Notes: generated by a model from the sequence alone, not told the origin. A stretch of 64,000 nt of DNA from Artemia franciscana (GCF_032884065.1 NC_088867.1:44331453-44395452), one strand, 5' to 3'. Positions 51,961 through 63,526 are shown, counted from the stretch's first letter. Program-made: numbers and translations.

Positions 51961-54490
51961 ATATTGTTCAGGCTAGCCTTTGCAGTCCCTGCAAATTTTG
52001 ACTCTTCACAATAAAGCACTATTACAGGCTTAGCCTAACAAAAGAAAATAGCAAACTGCTTAATCTGAATAAAAAAAAAATCCAAAGGGCTTTATATTTC
52101 TTCAATACAAAATATATACTAATTTTTGTTTTCAGTAGAATACTAGTTAAGTATAAACCAGCAAATGTTTAAGAATTTTTTGAGGGGGAACAGCTGCCTA
52201 AAATTAACAAAATATTTCTGATAAGCACAAAAATATAACAAATTAAGCTAAACTAGGAAATTTTTTTTCTCACTGAACAGTTACCATAACACATAATGTG
52301 TTGTAAGATTTTTGCAGTACTTGTGCATTATAGCCACCACATTCAAGTTCTATTGAGAAGTTTAGTTTGGCTAATGTTAATGACATAAAATAAAATATGA
52401 TGAATATATAAAACTTTATCAACAAAATTATGAAAACTACAACAAAGAATCCTGGAATTTGTAAATCAGCATCATATCTAAATATACTGTATCTTACATT
52501 GTGATAGATTGTTTTAATGCCCTACTGTACAGGGGTAAATATTTAAATTATGTATCATAGGCAATTATCTGAAGAGTAATCTATTAAAAGTCTCCTGAGC
52601 TAACTAGGGAAGTTTTTTCTTTCTTTTTTACTTGCTTTAGCCTGTATCCAGTTCCTGATTGCCATATAAATTCCATATTCATAGTTAAATAACATTAGCC
52701 TTTGTATATAGACTATACCTTGTTGCTAATTTTATTGGGCATAGAATGTTTGATTTGGTAAAGCCCTAGAGAAGGACCTGAAGAGAAAGAAACATAATAA
52801 AAAAAAAATTCATGCTTCATAATTTTTAGATAATACCTGGTAACACATTTTACATTCAACTTTGCTCTACTTTACCCCTCAATCCTCCCAATATAAAAAT
52901 GTATTGCTGAAATTTCCTATTTTCCATTTGTTTTGTCAATCTGTCTCTCTAACTTCATCCCATGTAGCTGTAAATTAAACAAATGTGACAAACAATAACT
53001 AGAAAAACAGGTGACAGGAGGTTAAATGCATTGAAAATATGAAATTTGAGCCATATTTCTGCACATTGGGAGGGGGATTGAGATAAAGTATAGCCTAACT
53101 TAATGATTTTCTCTTGCTATGTAGGGTAATTGGAAGGTCACTTGTATATCATGCTGTCCTTTTCAGTTTTAGTTGGATAGAAAAAATCCAAAGAAAGTCC
53201 CCTTTGAAAAGATAGGAGCCACAAAGTGAGATTGTATTTGTCAAAGCTTGGAGGTTTGTCCCTTCTGTCTGTTTAAACAAAACAGAATCTTAATTGAAGC
53301 TTTGTTCATTTCTATCTTAAGGGTGCACAACAATTATGATATAAGGTACTTTTCTTTATTCAATTGTCTTCTTTGTTGTCTAAAAGACTTTTTTAATCTA
53401 GATGTTTCATAAATTGCTCATTTTTACCAGAAGTTCATTTGACCTACTTTGAAATCCCTGGTCTTAAAATTACATTTGACTTTGTTAAAGCTAGGAGACA
53501 TAGACATTGTGTTTGTTTAAAGAAAGTGAATAAACATTAGTAATTTGTATTGCACTAAAGCCCTAGGGCCATCACAATTCCAAACAAAAAAGAAACTTCA
53601 CTTTAGAATATTCAACATTGTCTAACATAACAGAAACAAAGAAAAAAAAATTACAAAATTTTACTTCTGCACTCTACTGTCAACATGAGAAATTGTCCAA
53701 AATTTTAAAATCTTGCAAAACATTCATCCCTCATCACATTCACCAGCCATCTCTCATCAAACCTACACTTCATTTCTCATCTCACTCAATCCTACAAATG
53801 CATCAAATGACCCACTCTCTCATTAGTGCTTCCATAGATATGGTCAAAGTAAGAGCCATCTTGCTTACATTTTATTATATCTAGAAGTTTTCTGTAGCTA
53901 AGTCAGTACTTAAATATTTCATACACCTTTGTAAACAACCTTAAGATGGTAAAATAGGTTGGATTATCCAAATTTTTAGTTACCACAATATATTTAAATC
54001 ATTATTGTAATATAAAGGGCAGCCAATAGTAAAGGACCTGAATAAATATTTTAAGGTAATTAAAAAGGTTTATTACTCAAAAACTTGATAAAACTAAAAG
54101 GGAATTCTTAATGATTGATTACTTTAAAATATCTACATTATACACAACAATAAACCTTTGCTATAAAGGGAAAGTCAGTAAGGCCCAAAAACTATTCAAT
54201 ACTAATTGTGCTTTGAGACAGTTTGCTGAATGTCTAAATGATTTTAGATAGTAATGAAGATAAAATGTGGGCAAACTCAACAACAATATGCAAGTAAGTA
54301 AGTATGGCAGCACTGACACATCAAGGTCTAAACTGGCAGTGCTAATTTTCACTTTGTGACCCTTTGGCCAAGAATTGCAATTAAGGGCTGGGGGCCAGAA
54401 ATCTTGTGCTTTTGTACACCCTCCCTGCTTACCTTTTGCATATTTCTCCATTTGCCTATTTAGAGCTGGTTTAGATCTGTCTAACATCAC
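51961..54490. other. interior of the TIR element, no gene recognised
   Basis: AT-rich DNA. The 88-codon frame at 53618-53884 is Ser/His/Thr-rich because of a CATCTCA-like simple sequence and is not supported. No transposase block was seen on either strand. Confidence 0.4.
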
Positions 54491-54494
54491 TGAC

Positions 54495-55080
54495 CCCCAT
54501 TTAAAACAAATAAACAGGCAATACTAGGAATCAAACCTGTACCCCATGGACAAAGGATTTCTTACTAAGAGTGCTTTCCACTTAGCCAAGAACATTATTA
54601 CGACCAGAGTAGAACAACTATTAAAAAAAAAATTGAAAAAAAAACAAGATGGATTTACAGCCATTTTCACTAATCTTCAATACACATTGTATTTTACTTA
54701 GACAAATTATTGTAAGGCAGGTGTCAACAAAGCTCCAGTAGGGATTGCTTTACTTAAGATGCAAACTAGCATGGTGAATACTTAGCTGGTAAAAACCAAA
54801 TACACTAGCAATGCCAGGAATTAAACCTGTACCCCTTGGACAAAGGATTCCCAAACCAGAGCGCCAACAACTTAGCAAGGAACACAAATGTGACCAGAGA
54901 ACTATTATTTGAAAAAAGAAATATTGAAAAAGCTCAATTCATGGTTGTTGCCATTTTCTCTACTGTCCCATAAACAATATATTTTATTTAGAAAAATTAA
55001 TTTTAAGACAGATATCAACAAAGCTCCATTAGGGATTGTATTTACTTAAGATACAACAAGCAATGTGATTGCATAGCTTT
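54495..55080 (-). repeat. two 290-bp direct repeats, each with a tRNA-like SINE head
   Basis: Minus-strand reading of each unit gives a tRNA-like head. One has CTTGGCTAAGTGGAAAGC (A-box-like), a long variable region, then GGTTTGATTCCTAG (B-box-like). The other has TTGCTAAGTTGTTGGCGCTC and GGTTTAATTCCTGG. The units repeat at an offset of 290 bp (ACCCC(A/T)TGGACAAAGGAT at 54541 and 54831; AACAAAGCTCCA(G/T)TAGGGATTG at about 54726 and 55017). This is either a tandem duplication of a SINE with its flank, or a dimeric SINE of the Ser/Leu-tRNA type. The B boxes lack the usual GTTCGA, so transcription is doubtful. Confidence 0.6.
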
Positions 55081-56400
55081 GTGATATTCTAGTCTTAAAT
55101 AATGATAAAAAAGCAAATTTACATTTGCTATTTGTTTTCCAAACCATTTTAAGCAAAACCATTTGCAACAGCAATACGCCCATGGTTAGATTAGTGTCTA
55201 TCCAAAATGCTTTACAACAGAAGGGACACATTTCTTGCAAAGCAAATACTCAGCTTTAATGCTATTCTGTGTCATCTCTAAAAAATTAAACTGTATCAGG
55301 TGTATTTTGATATAAGATACTTCTAAGACTTGTGTTTCACAGCTTTCCTCAATCCACTTTATAAGGTTTTAAAGATATGCAGACATTTCCTAAATTTTGA
55401 AAAAAAAATATTGATATGGCTTAAAATGCTACTCAAATAAAAGGAATTGCATTTTAAGAGCTAAAGCCAGAGTAAAAGAAACTGATAATTAAAAATTAAG
55501 GTAAATCTTGTTTTGTCAAAATTTCAATAGTATAGGTATAGACCTTTTGAGTAAGCAATTATCTAAGACTTAAAAAACAGAAAAGGGTTGACATAGAAGC
55601 CTGGCAGTACCTTCCCAGAGTGTTTTTGACCCTGGATTAGTTACTGAGTTTCATTCTTGTAACCTATTCCCTTTCCAAGATAATGAAAATTAGCTAAACT
55701 AGAATTTTACGAATTTTTGCTTTGGATTCATTACTGGAAGTTCTATTTTCCTGACTTAACCCATTTCTAAGATAGCAAACAGTAGCCAAACTAGAGTTTG
55801 ACCTGAAAATTTATCCATGGCCCTATAGGGTAAGGCTGAAATGTAAAGAGTTCTGACAAAGATGCAACACATCTTGAAGCATCTAGTAAGAATAGTAATT
55901 GGATTAACAATGCTTTATAACCACTAGGGTCTTGCTTCATCAAGGTTTTATCTCTGAAGCCAAATTACCAAGCTAAGGTCAAGCCTAGGGCATCAAAAGG
56001 ATGAAACAAAGATTTCCAAGTATCTACATAAGTTTTCAAAAGCATATTCAAACTCTTGACTTCCTGTCTTAAGGCCTATGTGAATCAAATTGCAGGATAT
56101 AACCCAACATTTATCCAAATAGCCCTAATACGAAAAAAACAAAATTAAACCTTACTTTTGCGTGGCTAGAATTCTATTTGTCAGCTTATAATTCTTATTT
56201 TATATAGACTTATTTATTGAATTGAACTGGATGATTCCTCCTCTCTTCCTGCAAGGACTCAGGAGGCTTCTTATACTATACCACTTGGATCACTATACCA
56301 CTTGGTTCATATATAGACTTATTTATAGCCTACGAATTCTTCTTTTCGAAATCTACGCCTGAAAAGGTCAACCAACAATTATGAATGGTAGAACCCTACG
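55081..56400. other. interior of the TIR element, no gene recognised
   Basis: AT-rich DNA with diverged R1 pieces near 55640-55820 (AGCTAAACTAGAATTTTACG and CCAAACTAGAGTTTGACC). Near 56273-56310 ATACCACTTGG(A/T)TCA occurs twice in direct repeat. Confidence 0.4.
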
Positions 56401-56555
56401 GTTAAAAACAATGACAGTTCTGGTTAAATTAGAGTTCAACCAGTCAATTGTTTCACGCAAAATCACTTTTCATGACAACCTGGTTTGTCACTGTTTCACG
56501 CAAAAACAGCGGTTGAGCTCAACCACACGGAGTGGTTGAGCTCAAACAGTCTCTT

Positions 56556-56577
56556 TGGTTGACGCGAAAAAAGGCCT
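56556..56577 (-). repeat. right terminal inverted repeat
   Basis: Perfect inverse of the left repeat, followed by TAA. Just inside it are two copies of the palindromic motif GGTTGAGCTCAA. Confidence 0.8.
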
Positions 56578-56580
56578 TAA

Positions 56581-57095
56581 GACGTTTTCAAAATAAACCA
56601 ATTCGAAAATTAGTCACGTTTTCGAACTTTAAGGAATTTGCCTTCCTAATCCCAAAAGAGAAACCTTTCGTCAACAGATTGATTTTGTTAGGTGTCTTCT
56701 GTCAGTTTACTGGAGGGCCGAACGGAACAGATTTCCAGCAGTTTTTTGTCTTTTAAGTTTCAGTGGTAATAAGTCATAAATATCGTTGCTGTGTCTTAAC
56801 AGGCATTATAAATTTATTATGCTATTTGTATCTCTTAAGAGTGAGCTAAAATTCTTATCTCTGGATCTTAAGAATTTCCATTGCCTGAACTATGCAGTGG
56901 TATTGTTTTTGAACTTTAATAGACAGTGAGCCCGATCAACTTTAATTACTGTCAAAATTACATTTTCAATTACCATCAACTATTACTTTTAATTTGTATA
57001 CTGTCGTTAATTAAACTCAGAAAATCAGCTTACTCAAAAAGAAATAAAGACAGAATGTTACGAGTTAGGACTATTGTAAATTATTCTGTATATGA
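56581..57095. other. spacer right of the TIR element
   Basis: No gene, RNA or repeat was recognised. Short open frames at 56532-56756 and 56926-57147 have no motif. Confidence 0.35.
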
Positions 57096-57100
57096 TAATA

Positions 57101-57660
57101 TTACTACTACAATTTTTATTTTTGGATACAGCACCAAGGTGCCTTAGGCCAACACAGCTGTGTATGCTTCTTCTCTATCCCAATGCATTTAGAGCTCTCC
57201 CTTTTCCCATCTCTTTACACCATCCAAGAAAGTTTCAATTTTCTTTAAATGCTTTCTTACGACATCTTCCAACCCCTTTCAGATACGACCTCCATTTTTC
57301 TCTAGATAGATGAACAAAAAAATGATCTTTGGAAATGTTTCATCCTTAACACGTATCTTAACCATTCTACTCTTTCTCTTATTACAGTCCTAAAAGGGGA
57401 TAGAACAATGTTTTCTTCGTCCAGCATACTTTTTGAAATGTTGTTAATCAGAGGGGAGCCAAAAACAACTCGTGAACAATTTATCTGGAAAACATCTAGA
57501 AAACCTCTTCCATCTTCCAAACTCTCTAATTTTCAAATCATACTTCGCTTATTGTTATTGACATCGCTTTTAACATTCTAATCCTGATTCCCAGACTTAT
57601 CTTTATATTCCTCATAACTTTTTCAACCGTAAAAAAAAAAATTCTACTTTTAACATCTTC
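57101..57660 (-). mobile_element. RTE-type LINE remnant, copy B (3' end only)
   Basis: The edge is TTACTACTAC at 57101-57110, then GGCCAACACAGCTGTGTATG as in copy A (40970). The minus-strand frame 57520-57302 has LDVFQINCSRVVFGSPLINN, then VIRERVEWLRYVLRMKHFQR, which is the RTE C-terminal block DxFQRxCLRxxLG..RERLRWxGHVLRM. Only the last part of ORF2 remains, so the copy is 5' truncated and dead. Confidence 0.75.
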
Positions 57661-57944
57661 AATATATTTGCAATCTCTTTTGATGAATAGAAAAAAAAAA
57701 AAATAATAAAACTTTTTCAAAGAAAAATCTATATTAGACCAAAGACATAAAAAATACATGAGGCCAAATAACATAAAAGAATATAACCGTAAAAGCCAAG
57801 AGTATCGAAAAGAAAAAAATGAACATGAATTCACAGGTGAATATAATTATATTCATTTTTAGAAATCTCACAAATTTTAAAGTAATTAAAGCTATAAAAA
57901 ATGAAACATTTAATTTTTTCAATAAAGTGCAAATTACATTCTTG

Positions 57945-58300
57945 GCCTAAGAAGGAACAGGGGTTCTCAGCCCCACCCTTCTCAGTCGTAGCTTCTCTCG
58001 TTTTAAGTTTTATTTAGTTATTCATTGTAATATCTGTTCGTTTTAGGTTTCATTTATTTAATAATATTTATTTTTTGTCTTTTTACGATTTAAATGTTAT
58101 TTAACTTTGTTTCTTCTCATCTTTGGTTTAATTTGGCTCTTTGCCTTTCTTTGAAAAACTTCATATTTGGAAAAGAGTTTCTTTTAATTAGGTTTTGTTC
58201 CTTTTTAATTGACAAAGTTTTTCATTGGTTAATAAAACACGTTTTAAATCTTTTTCCAGATTTTGTCTTACTATTTCTTGAAAAAAAAATTCTTTAAAAA
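57945..58300. repeat. single copy of the 9-kb inverted-repeat element
   Basis: CAGGGGTTCTCAGCCCCACC, TTATTTAGTTATTCATTGTA, TTTTAGGTTTCATTTATTTA and CTTTGTTTCTTCTCATCTTT correspond in order to the right arm at 9490-9690. Confidence 0.55.
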
Positions 58301-58439
58301 TTCTTGATAATGGCTGTACTTACACTATTTCGCAATGATGGGTGCGAGCAATAACACACAAATAAATAGTTTGAAAATCGGCATTGTTTTTGGAGTTATA
58401 TAGGGCTGAAAGAAATATAGCCTCCACCATTTTATAATC

Positions 58440-60182
58440 TTGAGTTCAGACAAATGTTAATCAGGTATCTTCTTCTAATTGCAATGAAAGTTCAATATAA
58501 TACCCAAATTGTTTTCTGAGATGTTACATCTACACCTTTTTGACAACCATTGATGCCCGTAGAGTATTTGTTTATTTAACTTCCCCTTCAACAGTTTTTG
58601 ACAGTTTTTACTTAAAGTCTTTCGCTGTTGCTAACATATCGCAGCTATCTCAGATATCTTTTAGTCAACATTACCCAAGTGAAATTTGAACAACATTAAA
58701 ACCCAAAGTAAACAGAAATTATTCCGCATATGGGGGGTTACTCCTTTTTCAATACCTAGCTCTTTACACTAAGATGTTAGCATTTAAAAAAGAAAGCCTC
58801 CTATTCTAATTAACCAGGTCCTGTGTTTCCGTAGCCGTTCTTAAGAATTGGGGCAAATAATCAAACTTTAGTGTAAACAGCAAGGTATTGAGGAAAGACA
58901 ACCTTCTTTTTTTATATTTAATTTCTGATCGTCTTTCAAATAATGCGGTAAATCTGGCACACTTTCCATGAAATATACCCCTCCCTTTACGGGAAACTCC
59001 TCCTTGGAAACAGCATCCAATGTAAAGTGCAACCCCTCCTGTCAAGTTCCCTCCAGACAGCTTCATCCTTGCTGAAAATCCCCCTTCCAATCCCCCTAGA
59101 TTCTTCTTATGGAAACCCACCCCAGGCACAAAATACCACCCGCCCAAAAAATGACTGTATGCTTCCCAATAGAAAAAACTATATCTTTATCTACCTTAGT
59201 TCGCGCTTGAGAGCGATAAGATCCAATGGATCTGTGTTACTCTTTGAGTGATGAAGACTGACATCTGTTACTGATCTGGATCTTGCCAGCAGTATTTTCC
59301 AGTTCCTGCATGACCACTCCCTATCCAGTGACTTCTTGAAAGTTATAGGTGAAGTTGCTGACACTGTAGACTCGGAGAGGGAATTCCAGTTGTTAACAAT
59401 TCTTTCGGAGAAGAGGTTTTGACGCATTCTTGTGTTCACGTGGCATTTAGGAAGTTTCTTAGAATGGCCTCTTGTATGGGATTGGTAGGACATATTCAGG
59501 TTGAGGAGACTAGATGTGTCATTAGAGAGCAATGGAAAAATTTAATAATCTATAAGCCTCTCCCCACTGACTGTGGGTGGTCATTTTACCCCTAAAGACG
59601 TATTTATTTGATGTTTCAACTATACTTAACAAAATGGCTATCACAAAATTTGGTCAGATAACTTTGGGAAAAATAGGTGAGAGAGAGGGGGACCAGTTGC
59701 CCTCCAATATTTTTGGTCACTCAAAAAGGGCACTAGGGCCTTAAATTTTCGTTCGAATACACCTTCTCCAAATCTTCTAGGACTATTACTTCATTATGAT
59801 TGCCCCTGGGGAAAAAACAAATAAACATGTATCCTTGATCAGTATTCTGACAAAATAGCAAAATTCGACATTTTTGAATTTAGGAGCTTGAAACCTGTAC
59901 AGTAAGGTTCTTTGATAAATCTGAATATTTCCATTCAGATTCCTTGAATTTTTGGAATGTTTTCCCCCATTTCAAAAATCTAACGAATTTTCTCAGGCTC
60001 GTCTTGGGCTGGTAACTTCTGATGGCCAACATTAAACTTGATGAATCTTATATATTTGGAATCAGCACAATAAGCTGATTCTTTTGGTGTGTCTGTTGAT
60101 ATCAAAGGTTAGTTTTTAGAATTTTGGTTACTATTGAGGTGGGTCGCTCCTTACTTACAGTTCATTACCACAAACTGTTTGA
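58440..60182 (+). mobile_element. modular interspersed family, copy 4, with one array unit and a nested LINE
   Basis: 58440-58680 is one degenerate unit of the 10-13 kb array (GAGATGTTACATCTACACCT then TTTTGACAACC). The family follows from about 58690: AACATTAAAACCCAAAGTAA, module CCTAGCTCTTTACAC (58758), GTGTAAACAGCAAGGTATTG (58870), CTTAACAAAATGGCTATCAC (59625), CCCTCCAATATTTTTGGTCA (59700). The right end is GGTGGGTCGCTCCTTACTTA then a hairpin at 60158-60177. A LINE fragment interrupts it at about 59180-59528. Confidence 0.7.
59180..59528 (-). mobile_element. 5'-truncated LINE (CR1/L2 group) nested in copy 4
   Basis: The minus-strand frame contains TRGHSKKLPKCHVNTRMRQN, then LFSERIVNNWNSLSESTVSA and FKKSLDREW. 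This is the C-terminal block TRGHxxKL...RxxFFSxRVVxxWNxLP...FKxxLDxxW of CR1/L2-type RT proteins. It ends in a stop, and the 3' tail is AAGGTAGATAAAGATATA, a GATA-type repeat tail. The host family at 32350-32385 has the uninterrupted sequence TACTACATGTAAACAATGGG; here the same sequence is split around the insert. Length is about 345 bp. Confidence 0.8.
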
Positions 60183-60189
60183 AAATTGT

Positions 60190-60840
60190 CTCCATAGCGT
60201 CTTTTGATTTAGTTTGCCATATCCGACAACATGGCTTAAACTTCCGGCATAATATCTTTGCCTTTTTTTGGAAATTCCAGAGAAGTCCTTATGAAAATTC
60301 AGATATGCATAATTTCTTTTGAATTTGTTTAATAACCAAAAAAGCCCAAGAAAAGATTTTCCCATTCTCAACTATAAAAGATGTTCAAATTCTGCTCGAG
60401 AAGATGTTTGATCGTATATGGGGTGCATTATAAAAGAAAATCGTTATTAGCAATGCCTAATCACTTATTTCAATATGTGTTCCAAACGTTAGGTAATAGA
60501 AAGTTTTCGGAACTCCGTTTATTGGTTTCACTAGCTCACATTTAGCTTGCTGGTGTCCAGGCAAGACAACTGCGGACATGGGAGGGTTCAATTGACTCCC
60601 TTCGGGTTTTTAACCCCAACCTCCTTCTTTATGATCTTATTTCACCTCCCCAGAAAATATCTTGTTGGGTGTTTTTGTTCAACAATAGGCTTTTTTTATA
60701 TTTTCACTAAAAACCTGCTTTTGTCAGCGGCCTCTAAGTAGTGCCCACATTAAAAAAGGGATCATTTATGAAGGCTAAGGAATTTGCGAAGAGTTTAAGC
60801 TGTGTAGTGTGGTTTATATTAACATGGAACTTACCTTTCT
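60190..60840. other. spacer, no gene recognised
   Basis: Nothing was recognised between the family copy and the RTE edge. Short ORFs on both strands lack motifs. Confidence 0.4.
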
Positions 60841-60843
60841 GTC

Positions 60844-60847
<4 letters not shown>

Positions 60848-60882
<35 letters not shown>
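60848..60882. repeat. (TAC)n microsatellite at RTE 3' edge
   Basis: About 11 TAC units. The other two RTE copies have shorter TAC runs at the same edge, so this is the element's 3' tail. Confidence 0.9.
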
Positions 60883-61396
60883 ACAACTCACCGTAGTACC
60901 AAGTCCCCTAAGGCTACCATAGCTACTTACGCTCCTCCTCCGTCCCAATCAATTCAAACCCTCCCTCTTTACATTCTTCCTGGAAGTTCCGATTTCCCTA
61001 AATTTTTTCTTTATGACATACTCCCACCCCAACCACCGACCACCTGATTTTCTTTCAGGCATATACCGTTGGCCGAAAAGGACTATCTTTGGTAATCTGT
61101 CATATTTTATCCGAGGAGTGTGCCCAAACCATCTCAACCTTTCTCTCATTATAACCCTAGAAAGCGGGATTGAATTGCACTTTTTTTACAGCCTAGTGTT
61201 TGGAATAGGGTCAGTCAGCTGGGTACCCAGAACAATCTGTAGTCGAAATTTCTCTGGAACTAAGAAATCGTCATCCGCTTTTTGGAGCACCCATGCTTAA
61301 GAAGCATGTTTGACCGCTGTCACCATTTTAACTTTCAATATTCTAATCTTGGTTTGTCGACATATTTTCCTATTTTTTCATACTTTTTTCAACTAT

Positions 61397-61428
<32 letters not shown>

Positions 61429-62400
61429 GCCTTGGCTATTCTACTTTTAACATCCTCACTGCTCCCATCGCCTTCGTAATATTACCAGGGTAAGTGAAGC
61501 TGTCCACCTGATCAATCTTTTCGTTACTCAACTTGACCTTCTCATCTTCACTTATTCCTAGCTTTAGTGACTTAGTCTTCTTAACATCAATTTTCAAACC
61601 TGTTCTAGCACTCTGAACTCGCTAAATCTCTAAAAGTTTATTCATTTGTCTCACACTATCATCATGAATGCTTAAATTATCAGAATACTTTGAATTCATG
61701 AAGCTTTTTCCTCCCTATTTGATTCCGTATTCTTCAATTGCCTTTCCCGTGCTTCTTAAAACTATGTCCATCAAAATGAGATATATAAAGGGGGATAGAT
61801 GACAACCTTGCTTAACTCTGATTTAATACGAAACTAGCTGATAATCTTATTTCCTACATCAACCTCAGCAGTGGTATTTTCGTACATGATACTGATCGCT
61901 TTAATGTATTTGTCTGATATACCATACAAAGAGAAGATCTTCGCTAAAGCTTTTCTCTCTACGTAAGTGAATACTCGCTCATAATCTATAAAAATGAGGA
62001 CCAGAAGTGTTTGATAACTCAGGCATTTGTCAATTATCAATTCAAGAGTGAAAATTTGGTCGAGGTATCCTCTACCCTTCCTAAAACTGCACTGTTGTTC
62101 TCTTATCACTTTTTCTACAGCCTCTCTCAGTCTGAAAAATATGATATTACAAAGTAATTTGCTCTGTACGGAGACCAGGCTAATGCTTTGATATTCACCA
62201 AATTCATTTTTATCACCTTTCTTATACAATGGTTTGATTAGGGTTTTCTTAAAGTTACTAGGTACTTTCTCTTTTTCAAAAATCATATTCTTAGTTTTCA
62301 GTAGCTTATTTCTAACCTCAGAGCCACTACTCTTCATTAGTATTGTTAAAAAATAGTTTGAGCCACCTTGGTTAAGAATCTCTGTTTTGACGTTGAAATA
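60848..62400 (-). mobile_element. RTE-type LINE remnant, copy C (most complete)
   Basis: Minus strand. The 167-codon frame 62337-61834 holds the RT fingers and palm: FKKTLIKPLYKKGDKNEFGE, then QSISLVSVQSKLLCNIIF, REQQCSFRKGRGYLDQIFTL and LIFIDYERVFTYVERKAL (motif A, with the family's FDxVDR eroded to FTYVER). Further on the catalytic YADD is replaced by YSDN (about 61690-61675). Then comes ARTGLKIDVKKTKSLKLGIS (61610-61550) and KIDQVDSFTYPG. The C-terminal RERLRWFGHTPRIKYDRLPK is at 61146-61085. The 3' edge is (TAC)n at 60848-60882, and an A run of about 26 bases interrupts near 61400. Catalytic loss and stops mean it is dead. Confidence 0.85.
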
Positions 62401-63310
62401 CTCTAGTACTGTAAAATATTAGTGAATTTTTGGTATTATAAGAGCAAAAATAGCTGCACTCTTAACATTCGTTGCTGATTATAAGCATATAAGGGCTCAA
62501 ATTTGTGACTATTAGTCATTTAAAAAGGAGTTAATAACAAACAATTAATTTTTTTTTAACGGGGCCTCTAAATCGCGTACTCTAAGTTTTTGGTTTTTAT
62601 AATTGTTTTTATAATTTTCAATTTAGATTCCAAAATATCCATTGAAGTGCGAAAAAAATGTGACAGCTATTTCACTAATAAGCGCTGACATAGAAATTGA
62701 TTCCCAATACTTTTTGTTTATTAATAACACTGGCTCTTGACATTTTACCATGTTTTCACAGTTCTGAAAACCTAGCACTTTACTGAAAACGCAGAACCAA
62801 CGCAACAAAATAAAACTCGGGGCAGAATACCTTAAATAGCCTGTAGAAAATAAAAGACTAATTGGAAAGCTCTTGGTAGTGAAAGGAATGAAACACGAGT
62901 ACATAGTATTTCGGTAAAAATTTACTTTATTATTTATCATTTTTTTCCTAGCGACATCTAAAGCTACTTTGGAAATTGAGTCAGATTTGACAAATTTAAA
63001 TTGATGAAACCCCTCTTTCTTTTTTGAGTCGCATTAGGCTCTTGCATTTCCCCTCTGTGAATTTTTGACTGTATCAATTCCTTTACAACTCGTTAAAACA
63101 CTTCTAAAACAAACAGTCCTACTCAAAATTTGACTGAATTCTGAAAACCGCCTACCAATTTATTTAGCAAGGATTTTCGAAATGTTGCTGACTGGTTTAA
63201 GCGAATATTGAAAACACTGGACCACTGTTACAATTCTAAGAAGAAATAGCTTGAAAGTTTTGTTTTGTTTAATTTGAATGTGTACCAGCATTTGAATGTG
63301 CTTTTAAAGA
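62401..63310. other. upstream region of the NELF-A-like gene
   Basis: AT-rich DNA with no TATA box or other promoter element that can be named with confidence. Transcription of the gene at 63311 should start in this stretch. A minus-strand frame at 62940-62623 (105 codons) has no motif. Confidence 0.35.
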
Positions 63311-63520
63311 ATGGCTAACGTTAGAGTCAGTGATACATCACTCTGGCTGCACAATAAACTTGGAACCAACAATGATACCTGGTCTATTGGTGCTATATAC
63401 TCACAGCTAAATCAAGAGGTTTTGAGAAATATCAAGGAATGTTTTGTTGACCTGCAGCCCCAAGTGAAACTGAAGCTGCTGTTATCTTTTTTAGAAATAC
63501 CGAGAAGGAGTCTCGAAGAG
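63311..63520 (+). CDS. NELFA: negative elongation factor A (NELF-A), first coding exon
   Basis: NELF-A is a subunit of the four-protein NELF complex that, with DSIF, holds RNA polymerase II in the promoter-proximal pause. The 70 codons give MANVRVSDTSLWLHNKLGTN, then INDTW-like NDTW, a Q-L-N-Q-E-V-L-R-N-I helix, LQPQVKLKLLLSFLEIPRRS and LEE. This matches the NELF-A N terminus across animals (SDTxLWLHNKLG, VKLKLLL, LPRR blocks). The first ATG is in an AAAGAATGG context with A at -3 and G at +4. The exon ends in GAG followed by GTAATA at 63521, a good donor with phase 0; reading through gives a stop after six more codons. The remaining exons lie beyond 64000. (The four-residue NDTW directly follows GTN in the sequence.). 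Confidence 0.92.
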
Positions 63521-63526
63521 GTAATA
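63521..63526 (+). other. 5' splice donor of NELF-A exon 1
   Basis: GAG|GTAATA. Protein homology ends at the same place, and a stop follows in the read-through frame. Confidence 0.75.

Larger units (their letters stand above)
50412..56577. mobile_element. 6.17-kb segment bounded by 22-bp TIRs and TAA duplication (candidate PIF/Harbinger-type transposon)
   Basis: AGGCCTTTTTTCGCGTCAAC plus CA at 50412-50433 is exactly inverted at 56556-56577. Both ends are flanked by TAA (50409-50411 and 56578-56580), the 3-bp TWA duplication expected of PIF/Harbinger elements. Subterminal motifs are shared by both ends: GGTTGAGCTCAA (near 50507; twice near 56510-56545) and TTTGCGTgAAACA / GTTTAACGCAAAAAC. No matching second TIR was found close to either end, so two separate short MITEs are less likely. 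No transposase or Myb-like frame was recognised inside, so the element is non-autonomous or heavily decayed. Confidence 0.65.

Noticed and set aside
53618-53884. 88-codon ORF inside the TIR element as a possible transposase
   Set aside because: Composition is driven by a CATCTCA-like simple sequence; no catalytic or DNA-binding motif.
57538-57922. Phe/Leu/Ile-rich minus-strand ORFs resembling membrane proteins
   Set aside because: T/A-rich composition gives hydrophobic codons by chance; no conserved blocks.
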